Source: JAIVJM01 sp963816985 (GTDB lineage: Bacteria > Acidobacteriota > Blastocatellia > Pyrinomonadales > Pyrinomonadaceae). From it: a stretch of DNA of 64,000 bases. A program made the position numbers and the translations under genes. The notes beneath the pieces were generated by a model. The model saw nothing but the letters and a program-made list of their open reading frames with translations, searched no databases and was not told where the DNA came from. The stretch spans positions 3,658,001 to 3,722,000 of the forward strand of contig CAWFMF010000004.1 in the NCBI GenBank assembly GCA_963816985.1, read 5' to 3'. The stretch's first letter is position 1. The number at the start of each line of letters is the position of its first letter. This document shows positions 8,164-18,369 of the stretch, piece after piece.

Positions 8164-9609
8164 CTAGAGGCTCTGCCGGCCTTTGAGGATTTTGACGAAC
8201 GAGCCGGTGCGCAGCTCGGCGTGCGTGAGGCTCGTCAACTCCTGCGCCTCGTCTTCGGTGACGGCCCCGCAGTTGATGGCGCGCAGGAAATAGTTGAGAA
8301 GCCCTTGACCCGTCGCGGCGTCGTCGAACACGTCGCCGACGAGCGTCGCCTTGGCGGCCTTCTCGACGAAGTTGTGGAGCCGCTCCGAGGCCGGGGCGAG
8401 GCTTTCGAGGAAGAAGGAGTAGACGGCGGCGTAGCGCGTCGGCAGTTGCGCCGGGTGCAAGTCCCAGCCCTGATAGAAGCCGTTGATGAGCGAGTGCTGG
8501 ATGTGCTCGTAATGAAGCCGCCACGCGCGCCCCACGGAGGCGCGGTTTTCTTCCTCCTGTTCGGGCGTCAAAGTCGAGTCCTCGGCGGCGCGGTGGACGG
8601 GGACGGGCATGATGTTGGTCGCGCCGTCGGAGAGCCAGACGCCCGTGCCGCCGAAGGCGACCTGCATCATGTGGCGCGCGAAGTCGCAGGCCGGGTGCGT
8701 CATGTGCTGGTGCGCGGCGGTGATCTGGCAACTGGCCGTGTAGTCGTAAGTCCCGAAGTGCGCGGCGACGCAGCGGCCCCCGGCGGCGGCGAGCAGCAAA
8801 GGGAGGTTCGCCTCGCCCCGGTGGTTGATGATGGACTGCGTGGTCTCGACCATCATCTCCATCTTGAGCGTCCCGGTGGGGAGGCCGAGGCCCGGCTCAA
8901 GGAGGTCGAAGATTCCGGCGAGGGCCGCGACCTGTTCGGGGTCTGTGACCTTCGGCAGGGTGACGACGAAGTTTTCGGGGAAGCCATGCGGCGCGCGCTC
9001 GGAGAGGGTGGTGAGGAAGATGTCGAGCGTGCGGACGCTGCGCTGCCGAAGCTCTTCGTTGAAGGGCTTGATGCGAATGCCGAAGAAGGGCGAGAGCGTG
9101 CCGCCCGCGAGCCCGGCGGCGGCCTCGGCGGCGGCGGACTCGGCGTGGCCGTCCTCTTCGGCGTCGGGGCGGTTGCCGTAGCCGTCCTCGAAGTCTATGC
9201 GGAAGTCTTCGACCGGCTCGCGGCGGAGCTTCTCCGTGACGCGCTCGTAGATGGTGTGCGCCATCCACGCGGGCTTGTGCTCGCGCCGCAGGGCTTCGGG
9301 GTTTTCACGGAGGAGCGTCTGAAAGTTGCGGCTCTGTTCGAGAGAGTCGGGCAGTCCTTCCGCGCCGGGGAGTCCGACGGCCTTGGCGAAGGCGACCGCC
9401 GTGGGCGCGCTCTGCTCAAGCGCACGGAGCGCGAGCGCGCCGAGCCGCTTTGTCGTCTCGGACTTAAAGAGGTGCGCGCCGCCGTAGACGGTGTGGACGG
9501 GCTGGCGGCGGCCCGTCTCGCCGGGGTAGCGCGCGGCGAACTCCGCGTTGGACTGCCGCAGCCGTTCCGTAATCTCGCTCAACGATTCCGTGGTCAGAGT
9601 TGTTTTCAT
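8164..9609 (-). CDS. CitE/malate-synthase-like aldolase-superfamily protein (DUF6986-type)
   Basis: A 481-residue protein resembling the DUF6986 group of the HpcH/CitE/malate synthase superfamily of TIM-barrel enzymes, which condense or cleave C-C bonds using glyoxylate, oxaloacetate or pyruvate. Visible hallmarks are RIDFEDGYG (acidic metal-site motif), GIRIKPF (substrate-binding arginine), LKMEMMVETTQSI with the conserved glutamate, and HFGTYDYTASC. In actinobacteria, as I recall, related genes occur near allantoin genes. The purine locus next door produces glyoxylate from ureidoglycolate, so a glyoxylate-consuming role is plausible but inferred. Confidence 0.7.
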   Translation of the reverse strand: MKTTLTTESLSEITERLRQSNAEFAARYPGETGRRQPVHTVYGGAHLFKSETTKRLGALALRALEQSAPTAVAFAKAVGLPGAEGLPDSLEQSRNFQTLLRENPEALRREHKPAWMAHTIYERVTEKLRREPVEDFRIDFEDGYGNRPDAEEDGHAESAAAEAAAGLAGGTLSPFFGIRIKPFNEELRQRSVRTLDIFLTTLSERAPHGFPENFVVTLPKVTDPEQVAALAGIFDLLEPGLGLPTGTLKMEMMVETTQSIINHRGEANLPLLLAAAGGRCVAAHFGTYDYTASCQITAAHQHMTHPACDFARHMMQVAFGGTGVWLSDGATNIMPVPVHRAAEDSTLTPEQEEENRASVGRAWRLHYEHIQHSLINGFYQGWDLHPAQLPTRYAAVYSFFLESLAPASERLHNFVEKAAKATLVGDVFDDAATGQGLLNYFLRAINCGAVTEDEAQELTSLTHAELRTGSFVKILKGRQSL

Positions 9610-9678
9610 CTCGCTCCTCTTGGCGTCCGGTCTTTCGGGGTGTTCGTCTCGAAGGGAATTGCCGGAGCATTCTAGAAC

Positions 9679-9808
9679 AAGCTATGAGCTGTTAGCTATG
9701 AGCTGTCAGCTAAAACTCGTTTGAGGAGGCCTGCCCGCTTCATCGAAGCCGACGATCTTTGTGAGAAACAAAAAGCTGAAAGCTAACGGCTGACAGCTAA
9801 TAGCTTTC
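9679..9808. repeat. inverted repeat family D (AGCTATGAGCTGTTAGCT type)
   Basis: Left arm AAGCTATGAGCTGTTAGCT followed by ATGAGCTGTCAGCT (9680-9713); right arm AAAGCTGAAAGCTAACGGCT followed by GACAGCTAATAGCTTT (9772-9806) in inverted orientation. The arms are made of short AGCT-bearing units and are AT-richer than the surroundings. About 55 bases separate them. Confidence 0.75.
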
Positions 9809-9992
9809 TTTGCCTCCGACGCCTGTGTTAGTCTCTGGCGTCCTTCAGGCCGGTCGCCTTCCGCTTCCTTCGCCTCGCGCGGTTGGCCGCCCTTACTTCC
9901 TTCAAGCGGGTCTTCGGGCAATCCAAAAGTTCTTCGGCGGGCGGGCCGACGTTGCCCCGCCGCGAATCCATCCCAAGGAGCACACGAAAAAG

Positions 9993-10754
9993 ATGCAGGA
10001 CTTCAACAGCCCCGGTCAGCCGCCGGGGACTTTCGGCGGGCCGCTGCCGCCCGCGAAGAAGGGTCTCTCGAAGGGTTGTATCATCGGGATAGTCGTGGCG
10101 GTCGTCATCGCCCTGGCCACGGTCTTGATCATCGCGCTCGGCGTCGGCGGGGCGTTCTGGCTGAGTAGGAAGGCGCAGGACTCGGCGCGCGATGCGGGCT
10201 TCGTCACGCCGGGGCCGGGCACGTCGAGCAGCAGCAGCAGCACGAGCGCCGGAGACGCGGAGGGGCCTTCGCCGACCGCCGCGCAGACGGCGGCCATCGC
10301 GGGCGGGCAAGAAGCAGTCTGGGCGCAGCAGGAGATTTCGTGGACTGTGCCGCAGAGGTGGAAGCAGCATTCGGCGGAGAGTCAGAGTCTGCTCTGGCGC
10401 TCGCCGGGCAGTTGGGATGCGGCCTCGCTCATCGGCTCGGTCTCGCCGATGGACGCCAACTTCCCGCAGGAGCTGAGCCTCAACGCCTTCTACCAACAGG
10501 CGCAGACGCGCAAGCAGAACGGCGAGGTCAACGAAGTGCGCTGGCTCATGCTCGACGGCGTGAAGGGCGTCATGTTCCGCGAGTCCGCGCCCGAAAAGTC
10601 TGACAACCCGCAACGCCTCCAGTGGATGGCCTACCGCACATACAAGGGCCAGCCCCAGCTCGTCAACATCATGCTCGCCTCGCGCGGCAAGGATTTCGCC
10701 CGCCACGAGGACGCGCTCTACGGCGTGCTCTATTCGACGAAGCTGACGAAGTAG
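9993..10754 (+). CDS. membrane-anchored hypothetical protein
   Basis: I do not recognise a named family. ATG at 9993 is preceded by AAGGAG (9975-9980). The 253-residue product has a Pro/Gly-rich cytoplasmic start, one transmembrane segment at about residues 29-53 (GCIIGIVVAVVIALATVLII), a serine-rich linker, and an outer domain of about 150 residues (AVWAQQEISWTVPQRWKQH to the end) that contains no catalytic motif I can name. The layout is that of a single-pass surface protein. The open frame extends upstream to 9810 but through repeat-derived sequence. Confidence 0.7.
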   Translation: MQDFNSPGQPPGTFGGPLPPAKKGLSKGCIIGIVVAVVIALATVLIIALGVGGAFWLSRKAQDSARDAGFVTPGPGTSSSSSSTSAGDAEGPSPTAAQTAAIAGGQEAVWAQQEISWTVPQRWKQHSAESQSLLWRSPGSWDAASLIGSVSPMDANFPQELSLNAFYQQAQTRKQNGEVNEVRWLMLDGVKGVMFRESAPEKSDNPQRLQWMAYRTYKGQPQLVNIMLASRGKDFARHEDALYGVLYSTKLTK

Positions 10755-10775
10755 CAGAAGGCGTTCAGGTGAGAC

Positions 10776-11046
10776 GTTAGCCCCGAAAGGGGCGTCGGAA
10801 ATTAGCCGGGGGTGGAGCGAGAAGGCGGAAGCCTTCGAGCGAGAGCCCCCGGAACAGCACGAGATAAAAGGTAAGCGCCCCGGCAGGGGCGCGGGAACAC
10901 GCGGCACGTTTGAAGCCCCGCGTCGTTTCCGTCGCCCCCGCCGGGGCGAGATGTTTTTACCGCCTGTGTACCGGGGGTTACGCTCCGGCACTCGCGTGCC
11001 TTCGCTCACCCCCGGCTAATCTCCGTCGCCCCTTTCAGGGGCTAAG
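10776..11046. repeat. compound inverted repeat family E (about 270 bp)
   Basis: Outer arms GTTAGCCCCGAAAGGGGCGT and GTCGCCCCTTTCAGGGGCTA, then TTAGCCGGGGGTGGAGCGA and TCGCTCACCCCCGGCTAA, are inverted around inner hairpins CGCCCCGGCAGGGGCG and CGCCCCCGCCGGGGCG. No gene is supported within it. It separates the 9993 gene from the M16 peptidase pair and resembles a non-autonomous mobile palindrome. Confidence 0.8.
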
Positions 11047-11052
11047 GAATAA

Positions 11053-12570
11053 TTATTGGAACACGCGCTCGACCGGGACGATGGCGACCTGATTGGGCCG
11101 GACGTTGACCTTGTAGGTCTGAATCACCTTGTCCTCGTCCATGATGTCCTGCGGCTTCGCCGAGTTGTAGGTGATGGGCGAAGGCTTGCCGGAGAGGATG
11201 GCGTCGCGCAAACCCTCGGCGTCCTTCGTGATGATGACGACGCGCATCCGGTCGCTCTTCAAGTGCTGCTTAATCGCGCGGTTCACGTCGGCGAGCGTGA
11301 GGCGCGAGAGCTGCTCGCGCATGAAGGTGTTGTAGTCGCCGATGCCGTAGTAGCGGCTGTCGAGCGCGTAGCCGAGCCGCCTGTCCTGCGTCGCCGTCAG
11401 GACGTTGCTGTACTTCGTCAGGAACTCGCGCATCCCCTCGAAGTCCTGCTGCTTCATCCCGTCGCGCACGAGCTTGTCATATTCGTAGAGCGCGGCGCGG
11501 AGAGTGAAGTGCGCGTTCTGCGGCTCGACGGGCCGAATCCAGATTTGGAAAATCTGCGACGCGCGCCCAAGGTTCGGGTCGGGCGTGAACTGGAACATCC
11601 CGCGCGGGAAGTATTCGACGTAGGCGTAGTCGCCGTAGTTGAGGCCCCGCGCCTCGCGCAGGCGTTGGTAGAGGTGGGCGGCGCTGTTGCGGTGCTGGCC
11701 GAGGTACGAGGCGACGAGCGCGAGCGCGGGCCAGTCCTTGTGCGAGCGCGTGACGTTGATGGGGAAGCCGAGCGAAAGAGCGGTCGCGCGCGTCTCGCGC
11801 TTGATAAGCTCGATTCTCATGCCCGGCGCGACGGTCGGCTGCCCGATGGTCTTCTTCGAGGCCAGACCGGCGGGCAGTTTACCGAAGTCCTTCTCGACGC
11901 GCGCGGCGAAGTCCGTCGGGTAGCCGCCCGCGAGGCCGAGAACCATGTTGGCCTGCGTGTAGTTCTGCTTGTAGAAGGCGCGCACGTCGTCGAGCGTCAA
12001 CCGTTCGAGCGCGCCGATGCGGCCCATGTTGTGATGCTCGTAAGGGTGGCCCGCGTAGATGATGTTGTAGAGGTACTCCTTACCGAGTTCCTCGTCGTTG
12101 CCCTCGCGCAGCGAGGTCTTGAGGAAGGTGACGGCGTTCGTCTTGAGGCGCGTGAAGTCCTCTTCGCGGAAGCCGGGGTCGAGCATCATCTCGCTGATGA
12201 TGGAGTAATACTTCTCAAGGTTGTCGAGGTGTGTCGTCCCGGCGAAGACGGTCATCTCCTTGTCAATCTGCCAGCCGAAGCCCGCGGCCATCGGGTACAT
12301 CGCCTCGACTATCTGCTGGTAGGACATCGCGCGCGAGCCGCCCTCGGCGAGCATCGCGGCGGTCAGCGCGGCGACGCCCTCCTTGCCCTTCGGGTCACTG
12401 GCCGCGCCCGTCATGAAGACGAGGCGGAAGGTCACGAGCGGCGAGCGCGATGGCTGGAGCACGCTCGCGAGTTTGGCGGTCGTCATACTTTTGTTCGCTC
12501 CGGCTGCGGCGGCGGAGAAGGGGAGCAGGGCGAGCAGGGCGGCGACGAAAAAGCTGCTGGTTCTCCTCAT
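11053..12570 (-). CDS. M16-family zinc-peptidase-like subunit lacking the active-site motif
   Basis: A 505-residue secreted or periplasmic protein (signal MRRTSSFFVAALLALLPFSAAAAGA). It has the two-half M16 fold, including the C-half motif YQRLREARGLNYGDYAY with the conserved arginine/tyrosine, but no HxxEH zinc motif in the N-terminal half. Such proteins pair with a catalytic M16 partner, as in mitochondrial processing peptidase and bacterial heterodimers. The partner is the gene directly upstream, whose stop overlaps this ATG at 12570. Confidence 0.88.
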   Translation of the reverse strand: MRRTSSFFVAALLALLPFSAAAAGANKSMTTAKLASVLQPSRSPLVTFRLVFMTGAASDPKGKEGVAALTAAMLAEGGSRAMSYQQIVEAMYPMAAGFGWQIDKEMTVFAGTTHLDNLEKYYSIISEMMLDPGFREEDFTRLKTNAVTFLKTSLREGNDEELGKEYLYNIIYAGHPYEHHNMGRIGALERLTLDDVRAFYKQNYTQANMVLGLAGGYPTDFAARVEKDFGKLPAGLASKKTIGQPTVAPGMRIELIKRETRATALSLGFPINVTRSHKDWPALALVASYLGQHRNSAAHLYQRLREARGLNYGDYAYVEYFPRGMFQFTPDPNLGRASQIFQIWIRPVEPQNAHFTLRAALYEYDKLVRDGMKQQDFEGMREFLTKYSNVLTATQDRRLGYALDSRYYGIGDYNTFMREQLSRLTLADVNRAIKQHLKSDRMRVVIITKDAEGLRDAILSGKPSPITYNSAKPQDIMDEDKVIQTYKVNVRPNQVAIVPVERVFQ

Positions 12571-13955
12571 CAGTTCTTCACCTCCTTCGCGTTGTTGACC
12601 GAGGCGATGTTCTGCCCCTTGGTCGCGAGCGTGACGATGGTGCGCGCGTCGTCGCGGAAATACTTCTTCGCGGCGTCGCGGATGTCGGCGGGCGTAATCT
12701 CGTTGTAAGTCTCGAAGAGCTTGTTCAAGGTCTCCGGCGTGCGGCGCAGAGAGATGTAGGGCGCGAGCGCGCGGGCGATAGCGTCGTTGCTGTTCATCGC
12801 CATCGCGAAGCCGTAGCGCATCCGCGAGCGCGTCGCGTCGAGTTTGGACTGCTCGACCGGCTCGGTCGTGAACCTCTTGAAGGTCTCGGTGATGCGGTCG
12901 CGGACGGTGTTGACGTTGGCCGGGTCCTTGACGCGCGCGAACATGACGAACATCTCCGGGTCAATCTGGTCGCTGAAGTCGGGGCCGAGGATGTCCACCT
13001 TCTGCTCCTTCAAGACGAGCTGTTGATACAACTCCGAGTTCTCGCCGAAGGCGATGGCCGCGAGAAGGTCGAGCGCGGCCTTGTCCTTCTTGTCGTCGGC
13101 GTAGGCCGGGCCGCGGAAGGCGACGGCGAGGTGCGGCAGGGTCGGCGAAGGCCATTCGATATGGGCCGTGCGCGCCTCGCGCTGTTCGGGCTCTTCGGGG
13201 ATGTCGGCCTTGTATGTGCCGCGCTTCCACTCGCCCCAGTAGCGTTTCGTGAGGTCGAGCGCGCGCTCGCGCGTGATGTCGCCGACGATGACGACGGTCG
13301 AGTATTCGGGGCGGTAAAAGCGGTTGTAGAACTCGCGGCTGTACTCGTACTGGTTGGGCATGTCCTTGATGTCTTTGAGGTAGCCCATCGTCGTGTGCGA
13401 GTAGGTGTGCTTTTTGAAAGCCGTCTCGCGCAGGACTTCGTACATCTTGGAGAAGGGGTTGGCGCTGTTCTTGTCGTACTCGCCCTGCACGGCCAGAGCC
13501 TCGGTCTTGAACTGCGCCTCGGTGTACTTGAGTCGCTGGAAGCGGTCGGCCTCGGCCTTCATAATCGGTTCGAGGTCTTCCTTGGCGAAGGTCGCGTGGT
13601 AGACCGTGCGGTCGTCAGAGGTGTAGGCGTTGGTCTCGGCCCCGGCGCGCTTGAACAAGTCCTCGCGCTGTTCGGGCGTGTAGTTCTCGCTGCCGCGGAA
13701 CATGATGTGCTCGAAGAAGTGTGCGAAGCCGCTCTTGCCGGGCTCGACCTCGTTGCGCGAGCCCGCCGTGACGACGATGTAGAGCGAGACGAGGTTCGGG
13801 TAGTCGGTCGGCACGGTGACGAGCCGAAGGCCGTTCGGCAGGTCGTCAATCGTGTACTGGTACGGGAAAAGCTTGCTGCCCTTGTTCTGCTGCTGCGCGA
13901 AGCCGACGACCGGCAGCGCCGACAGCATGAGGGCGGCGAGAATTAACATTTTCAT
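12570..13955 (-). CDS. M16-family zinc metallopeptidase, catalytic subunit
   Basis: A 461-residue secreted peptidase. The inverted zinc motif HFFEH stands in GFAHFFEHIMFRGSENY, with the downstream glutamate in the helix EAQFKTEALAVQGEYDKN. A signal peptide (MKMLILAALMLSALPVVGFA) follows the start I chose at 13955, which has GGAG nine bases upstream; ATG at 13970 would add five residues. It precedes and overlaps the non-catalytic M16 gene, giving a coupled heterodimer operon. It probably degrades peptides in the periplasm. Confidence 0.9.
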   Translation of the reverse strand: MKMLILAALMLSALPVVGFAQQQNKGSKLFPYQYTIDDLPNGLRLVTVPTDYPNLVSLYIVVTAGSRNEVEPGKSGFAHFFEHIMFRGSENYTPEQREDLFKRAGAETNAYTSDDRTVYHATFAKEDLEPIMKAEADRFQRLKYTEAQFKTEALAVQGEYDKNSANPFSKMYEVLRETAFKKHTYSHTTMGYLKDIKDMPNQYEYSREFYNRFYRPEYSTVVIVGDITRERALDLTKRYWGEWKRGTYKADIPEEPEQREARTAHIEWPSPTLPHLAVAFRGPAYADDKKDKAALDLLAAIAFGENSELYQQLVLKEQKVDILGPDFSDQIDPEMFVMFARVKDPANVNTVRDRITETFKRFTTEPVEQSKLDATRSRMRYGFAMAMNSNDAIARALAPYISLRRTPETLNKLFETYNEITPADIRDAAKKYFRDDARTIVTLATKGQNIASVNNAKEVKN

Positions 13956-14062
13956 CGTCAAATTCTCCACAAAACTGGATTCTGGATTTACTTGGGGTCT
14001 GCCGGGGATTATACATCAACGCCGCGCAAACGACAGTTGAGCGAGCGCACGCGGGCCGGGGC

Positions 14063-14863
14063 TCAACGCTTTTTGCGTCGCACGACGGGGCGCGCGGTCG
14101 GCGTCGGCTTGGGGAGCGGGGAGCCGGGCGGCACGATCCACAATTCGACCGCCCTGTGTTCGCGCGCGCCGCCGCCGAGGGCGACGACGCGTTGCGCGCC
14201 GATGGAGTGCGCGAGCATCAGAGCCCGCTTGTGTCGCGCGGCGATGGTCTTGTCGGTGCCGCGCCGGTCGCGGTGCGACGCGTAGGCGATGATTACGCCG
14301 CGCGCGGCGGTGTCGCTCCGCAGGGCGAGGACGAGGGGGCCGTATTGCCCTTCGGCATCGAGATACTGTTTGTAGTCTCCGTCGTACCAATAATCATACG
14401 CGGGGTCGTAGGCGAAGAACTGGTCAAACTTGTAGGCCGTCTTCTCCCTCGTCAGTGCGGTGGCAAAGTCGAAGGCCTTGACGGGCGGGGGCTCGCCCGG
14501 TCGAACCACCCAGAACTGATACAACACCTCATCGCGTTGGCCGCCGTAGACGACCTCGACGCGGTCGCGGTCAATGCCCCGGCCCTTGGTTAAGACGCCC
14601 TTCGCCCAGTTGGCGCGGCGGAGGGGCCAGCCGGGAAGCTTGTTCGGGACGACGTAGGCGACGATGAGGCCATGCGCCGCCGGCGTGTTCTGCAACTCGA
14701 TGGCGAAGTTGTCGGCCCGCGCCAGAAAGTCCGAAACCTGTATGTCGCCGAACTCGTCGAACGGTCGGGCCGCTTGTGGCGACGGCGCACTCTGCCCGAA
14801 GGCGACCGCGCACGCGGAGACGACGAGGGCAAAGGTCAGAAGCAGCTTCTTCATCTTCATCAA
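14063..14863 (-). CDS. secreted hypothetical protein with two repeated domains
   Basis: Unrecognised 266-residue protein. Signal peptide KKLLLTFALVVSACAVAFGQ is followed by two similar modules: AAHGLIVAYVV...GIDRDRVEVVYGGQRDEVLYQFWVV and ARGVIIAYASHRDRRGTD...IGAQRVVALGGGAREHRAVELWIV, each closing with a Pro-rich segment. The pattern (I-A-Y-x-x-R, a helix, then V-x-x-x-G-G) recalls the ring-forming core of OmpA-like peptidoglycan-binding domains, but the key residues are not obvious. Its ATG overlaps the pncB stop (14860-14863), so it is translated with nicotinate phosphoribosyltransferase; the functional link is unclear. Confidence 0.65.
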   Translation of the reverse strand: MMKMKKLLLTFALVVSACAVAFGQSAPSPQAARPFDEFGDIQVSDFLARADNFAIELQNTPAAHGLIVAYVVPNKLPGWPLRRANWAKGVLTKGRGIDRDRVEVVYGGQRDEVLYQFWVVRPGEPPPVKAFDFATALTREKTAYKFDQFFAYDPAYDYWYDGDYKQYLDAEGQYGPLVLALRSDTAARGVIIAYASHRDRRGTDKTIAARHKRALMLAHSIGAQRVVALGGGAREHRAVELWIVPPGSPLPKPTPTARPVVRRKKR

Positions 14864-16317
14864 GTCGCTGACTCTCCGGGCAGAGCTTCAAGCAGAGACT
14901 CCGGCACGTTCAAAACGTCCCGCCAGCCGGAGTCGTCCACGCGCATCCGCGCGGTCAACTCGTCGCGTAAGCCCCGGAGCCGTTCGCTCAATTCGTGCGG
15001 GTAGCGGTCAATGTCGCCGAAGCGTTTGAGCTGTTCCTCGACGAACGCCTTCTGCTTGTGGATGGAGGGGATGGCCTCGTGCCGCCCGCGCTCCCAGAAG
15101 GGCACGACGAGCCGCTCGACGCGCGACGCGCCGGGGATGTCCGGCTCCTCTTCGTCGAGCCCGGTCACGTCGCCGACGTAGCGCCCGGCGGCGTCAGACC
15201 CTCGGAAGACTTGCAGGCGTCCGGGCAGCGTTGACTTCTCCGGCGTGTTTGAAGCCTTCAACGTCGGGCGGCCATTGATGAGACATTCCTTGAAGATGAC
15301 GCCCGCGATGCGCCGGACTTCGCCGGAGAGCTTGGTGCCGATGCCGAAGCCCGCCGCTTCGGGGAACTGCGAGACGATGGCCTTCACGCCTTCGGCGTCG
15401 AGGTCGCCCGTCAGGACGGGCATCAAGCCCTTGAGGCCGTTGGCCTCGAAGAAGCGCAGACACCAGCGACCGAGTTGCGCGAGGTCGCCGGAGTCAACGC
15501 GGAACCCTTTGAAGGCGCGGCGTCGCTCCTCATTTGAAGTCGCGGCGAGCGCGGCGTGAACCGCGCCCATGTACACGTCAATCGTGTCGAGCAGGAGCGT
15601 CGTCCCCTCAGGGTTGGCGTCGAGCCAACGCTCGAATGAGACCTGCTCGAAGTGCTTGGGGCGACCCGTGCGCGGCTCGATTTCGGGCTCGTCCATGAAC
15701 TCGACGTAGGACTGCTGCCAGTAGTGCGCCGCCGTCCCGACCGCCGGAATGTCGAGGCGGTGCGCGGCCTCCATGTTCGAAGTGTCGTTGAAGCCGCCGA
15801 TGAAGGCGTAGGTGGCGACCTCGACGGCGCGCTCGATGTCGCCGTTGCGGCGTAAGCTAAAGTCCGAGAGCCAACGCTCGCCCGCCGCGCGGCGCAACTG
15901 GACGGCAATCGCGGCGGTCGTCATCGGCAAATCGAAGGCGTGCTCGAACTTTATCTCCTGCGACTGCGTGAGGCCGAAGGGGCCGGTGATGTCGGCGAAG
16001 GGCTGGTTGGCGAAGATGATCGTGCCGGGACGGACGGCGCGCACCACCCCGGCGAAGTTGATGTCCTCGACCGCCTTCGCGTAGAGCGCGAGCCCGCCGC
16101 GATCCTGTTCAAGAAAACGCAGGCGCGGGCGGTCAACGCGGAAGTCGAGCAGAGAGCGCAGGAGCCTCTCGTGGCCGAGGCACGGCGCGAACGCGAGCTT
16201 GCGCTGCGTCACGTAGAAGGTCGCCTCCGCCTCGCTCAAGGCGCGCCCGCGCAGCCGCGTCACCTCCTTGTAAGAGGCCGCGCCCATCGTCGCGTGGTAA
16301 CGGTCAATGTTCAGCAT
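14860..16317 (-). CDS. pncB: nicotinate phosphoribosyltransferase
   Basis: Converts nicotinate plus PRPP (with ATP) to nicotinate mononucleotide in NAD salvage. The start NIDRYHATMGAASYK carries the family's substrate motif; FIGGFNDTSNMEAAHRLDIPAVGTAAHYW, FRVDSGDLAQL and FGIGTKLSG are all family signatures. Length (485) is normal. The protein is encoded just downstream of nicotinamidase (pncA) in the same orientation with one palindrome between them, so the two consecutive salvage steps are linked. Confidence 0.95.
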   Translation of the reverse strand: MLNIDRYHATMGAASYKEVTRLRGRALSEAEATFYVTQRKLAFAPCLGHERLLRSLLDFRVDRPRLRFLEQDRGGLALYAKAVEDINFAGVVRAVRPGTIIFANQPFADITGPFGLTQSQEIKFEHAFDLPMTTAAIAVQLRRAAGERWLSDFSLRRNGDIERAVEVATYAFIGGFNDTSNMEAAHRLDIPAVGTAAHYWQQSYVEFMDEPEIEPRTGRPKHFEQVSFERWLDANPEGTTLLLDTIDVYMGAVHAALAATSNEERRRAFKGFRVDSGDLAQLGRWCLRFFEANGLKGLMPVLTGDLDAEGVKAIVSQFPEAAGFGIGTKLSGEVRRIAGVIFKECLINGRPTLKASNTPEKSTLPGRLQVFRGSDAAGRYVGDVTGLDEEEPDIPGASRVERLVVPFWERGRHEAIPSIHKQKAFVEEQLKRFGDIDRYPHELSERLRGLRDELTARMRVDDSGWRDVLNVPESLLEALPGESAT

Positions 16318-16325
16318 AAGAAGAC

Positions 16326-16408
16326 AAATGATGAATGCGGAATGATGAATGATGAATGAAAGACCGCTTGCTTCTTATTCATCATTCATCATTCCGCATT
16401 CATCATTT
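16326..16408. repeat. ATGATGAATG palindrome between pncA and pncB (family C)
   Basis: AAATGATGAATGCGGAATGA...TGAT on the left is a nearly exact inverse of ATTCATCATTCATCATTCCG...CATTT on the right, with about 20 bases of loop (GAAAGACCGCTTGCTTCTT). It is AT-rich, unlike families A and B, and its right end touches the pncA stop codon. Confidence 0.9.
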
Positions 16409-16965
16409 CAAACGATTTCCGCTCCGGCGCGGCGCATCTCGGCGATGGCCTGTGCGCCGTCGGAGGGTTGGAGGTTGACGGCGCGCATGGCGTCTTCGAC
16501 GGCTTTGACTTTGAAGCCTTCGCGGAGGGCGGCGAGGACGGTCTCCTTGACGCAGTAGTCGGTGGCGAGCCCGCCGACCCAGACTTCCGTCACGCCGCGC
16601 TCGCGCAGGATGCGCGCCAGTTCCGTGCCGTCGAAGGCGGAGTAGTCGTCCTTGTCGCCGAGCCCTTTCGAGACGACGACGATTGAAGGGTCTTCGAGCA
16701 GTCCGGAGTGGAACTCCGCGCCGCGCGTCTCGCGGACGCAGTGGACGGGCCATGTGCCGCCGTGCGCGGCGAAGTGTTTGGTCTGCGCGGGGTGCCAGTC
16801 GCGGCTCTTGACGACCAACTCGCCGCGCGAAAGGAAATCTTCGATGAGCTGGTTGAGCGGCGCAATCACTTCGTCGCCGTGCTCGACGCCGAGCGCGCCG
16901 CCCGGACAGAAATCGTTCTGCACGTCAACGACGACGAGCGCGCGCACTTCTCTGCCGGAGGTCAT
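16408..16965 (-). CDS. pncA: nicotinamidase
   Basis: Cysteine hydrolase of the isochorismatase fold that deamidates nicotinamide to nicotinate. Catalytic aspartate is in VVDVQNDFCPGGAL (residue 14), metal-site residues in SRDWHPAQTKHF, lysine in KGLGDKDDYSAF, and the nucleophilic cysteine in GLATDYCVKETV. At 185 residues the length is typical. It precedes pncB, the next enzyme of the pathway. All expected active-site residues are visible. Confidence 0.95.
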   Translation of the reverse strand: MTSGREVRALVVVDVQNDFCPGGALGVEHGDEVIAPLNQLIEDFLSRGELVVKSRDWHPAQTKHFAAHGGTWPVHCVRETRGAEFHSGLLEDPSIVVVSKGLGDKDDYSAFDGTELARILRERGVTEVWVGGLATDYCVKETVLAALREGFKVKAVEDAMRAVNLQPSDGAQAIAEMRRAGAEIV

Positions 16966-17040
16966 AGGGCGTTCGTAACTCCTTCGGAGGACTCAAATGC
17001 AAGGGAAGACGCCATCATTGTACGCGACATTGAAACAAAA

Positions 17041-17118
17041 ACAGTACCGCGAGCGGTCTTTCGGGCGGGTTGACTATCATTAACGTCAACCCGCCCGAAA
17101 GACCGCTCGCGGTACTGT
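17041..17118. repeat. dispersed palindrome family B (copy 2)
   Basis: ACAGTACCGCGAGCGGTCTT with TCGGGCGGGTTGA on the left mirrors GTCAACCCGCCCGA and AAGACCGCTCGCGGTACTGT on the right; one of the most perfect copies, with arms of about 34 bases. It lies downstream of the subtilisin-like protease and upstream of pncA. Confidence 0.92.
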
Positions 17119-17138
17119 ATGCCCGTTCGCCGACCGCT

Positions 17139-18356
<1,218 letters not shown>

Positions 18357-18369
18357 TATCCCCTCCAAA

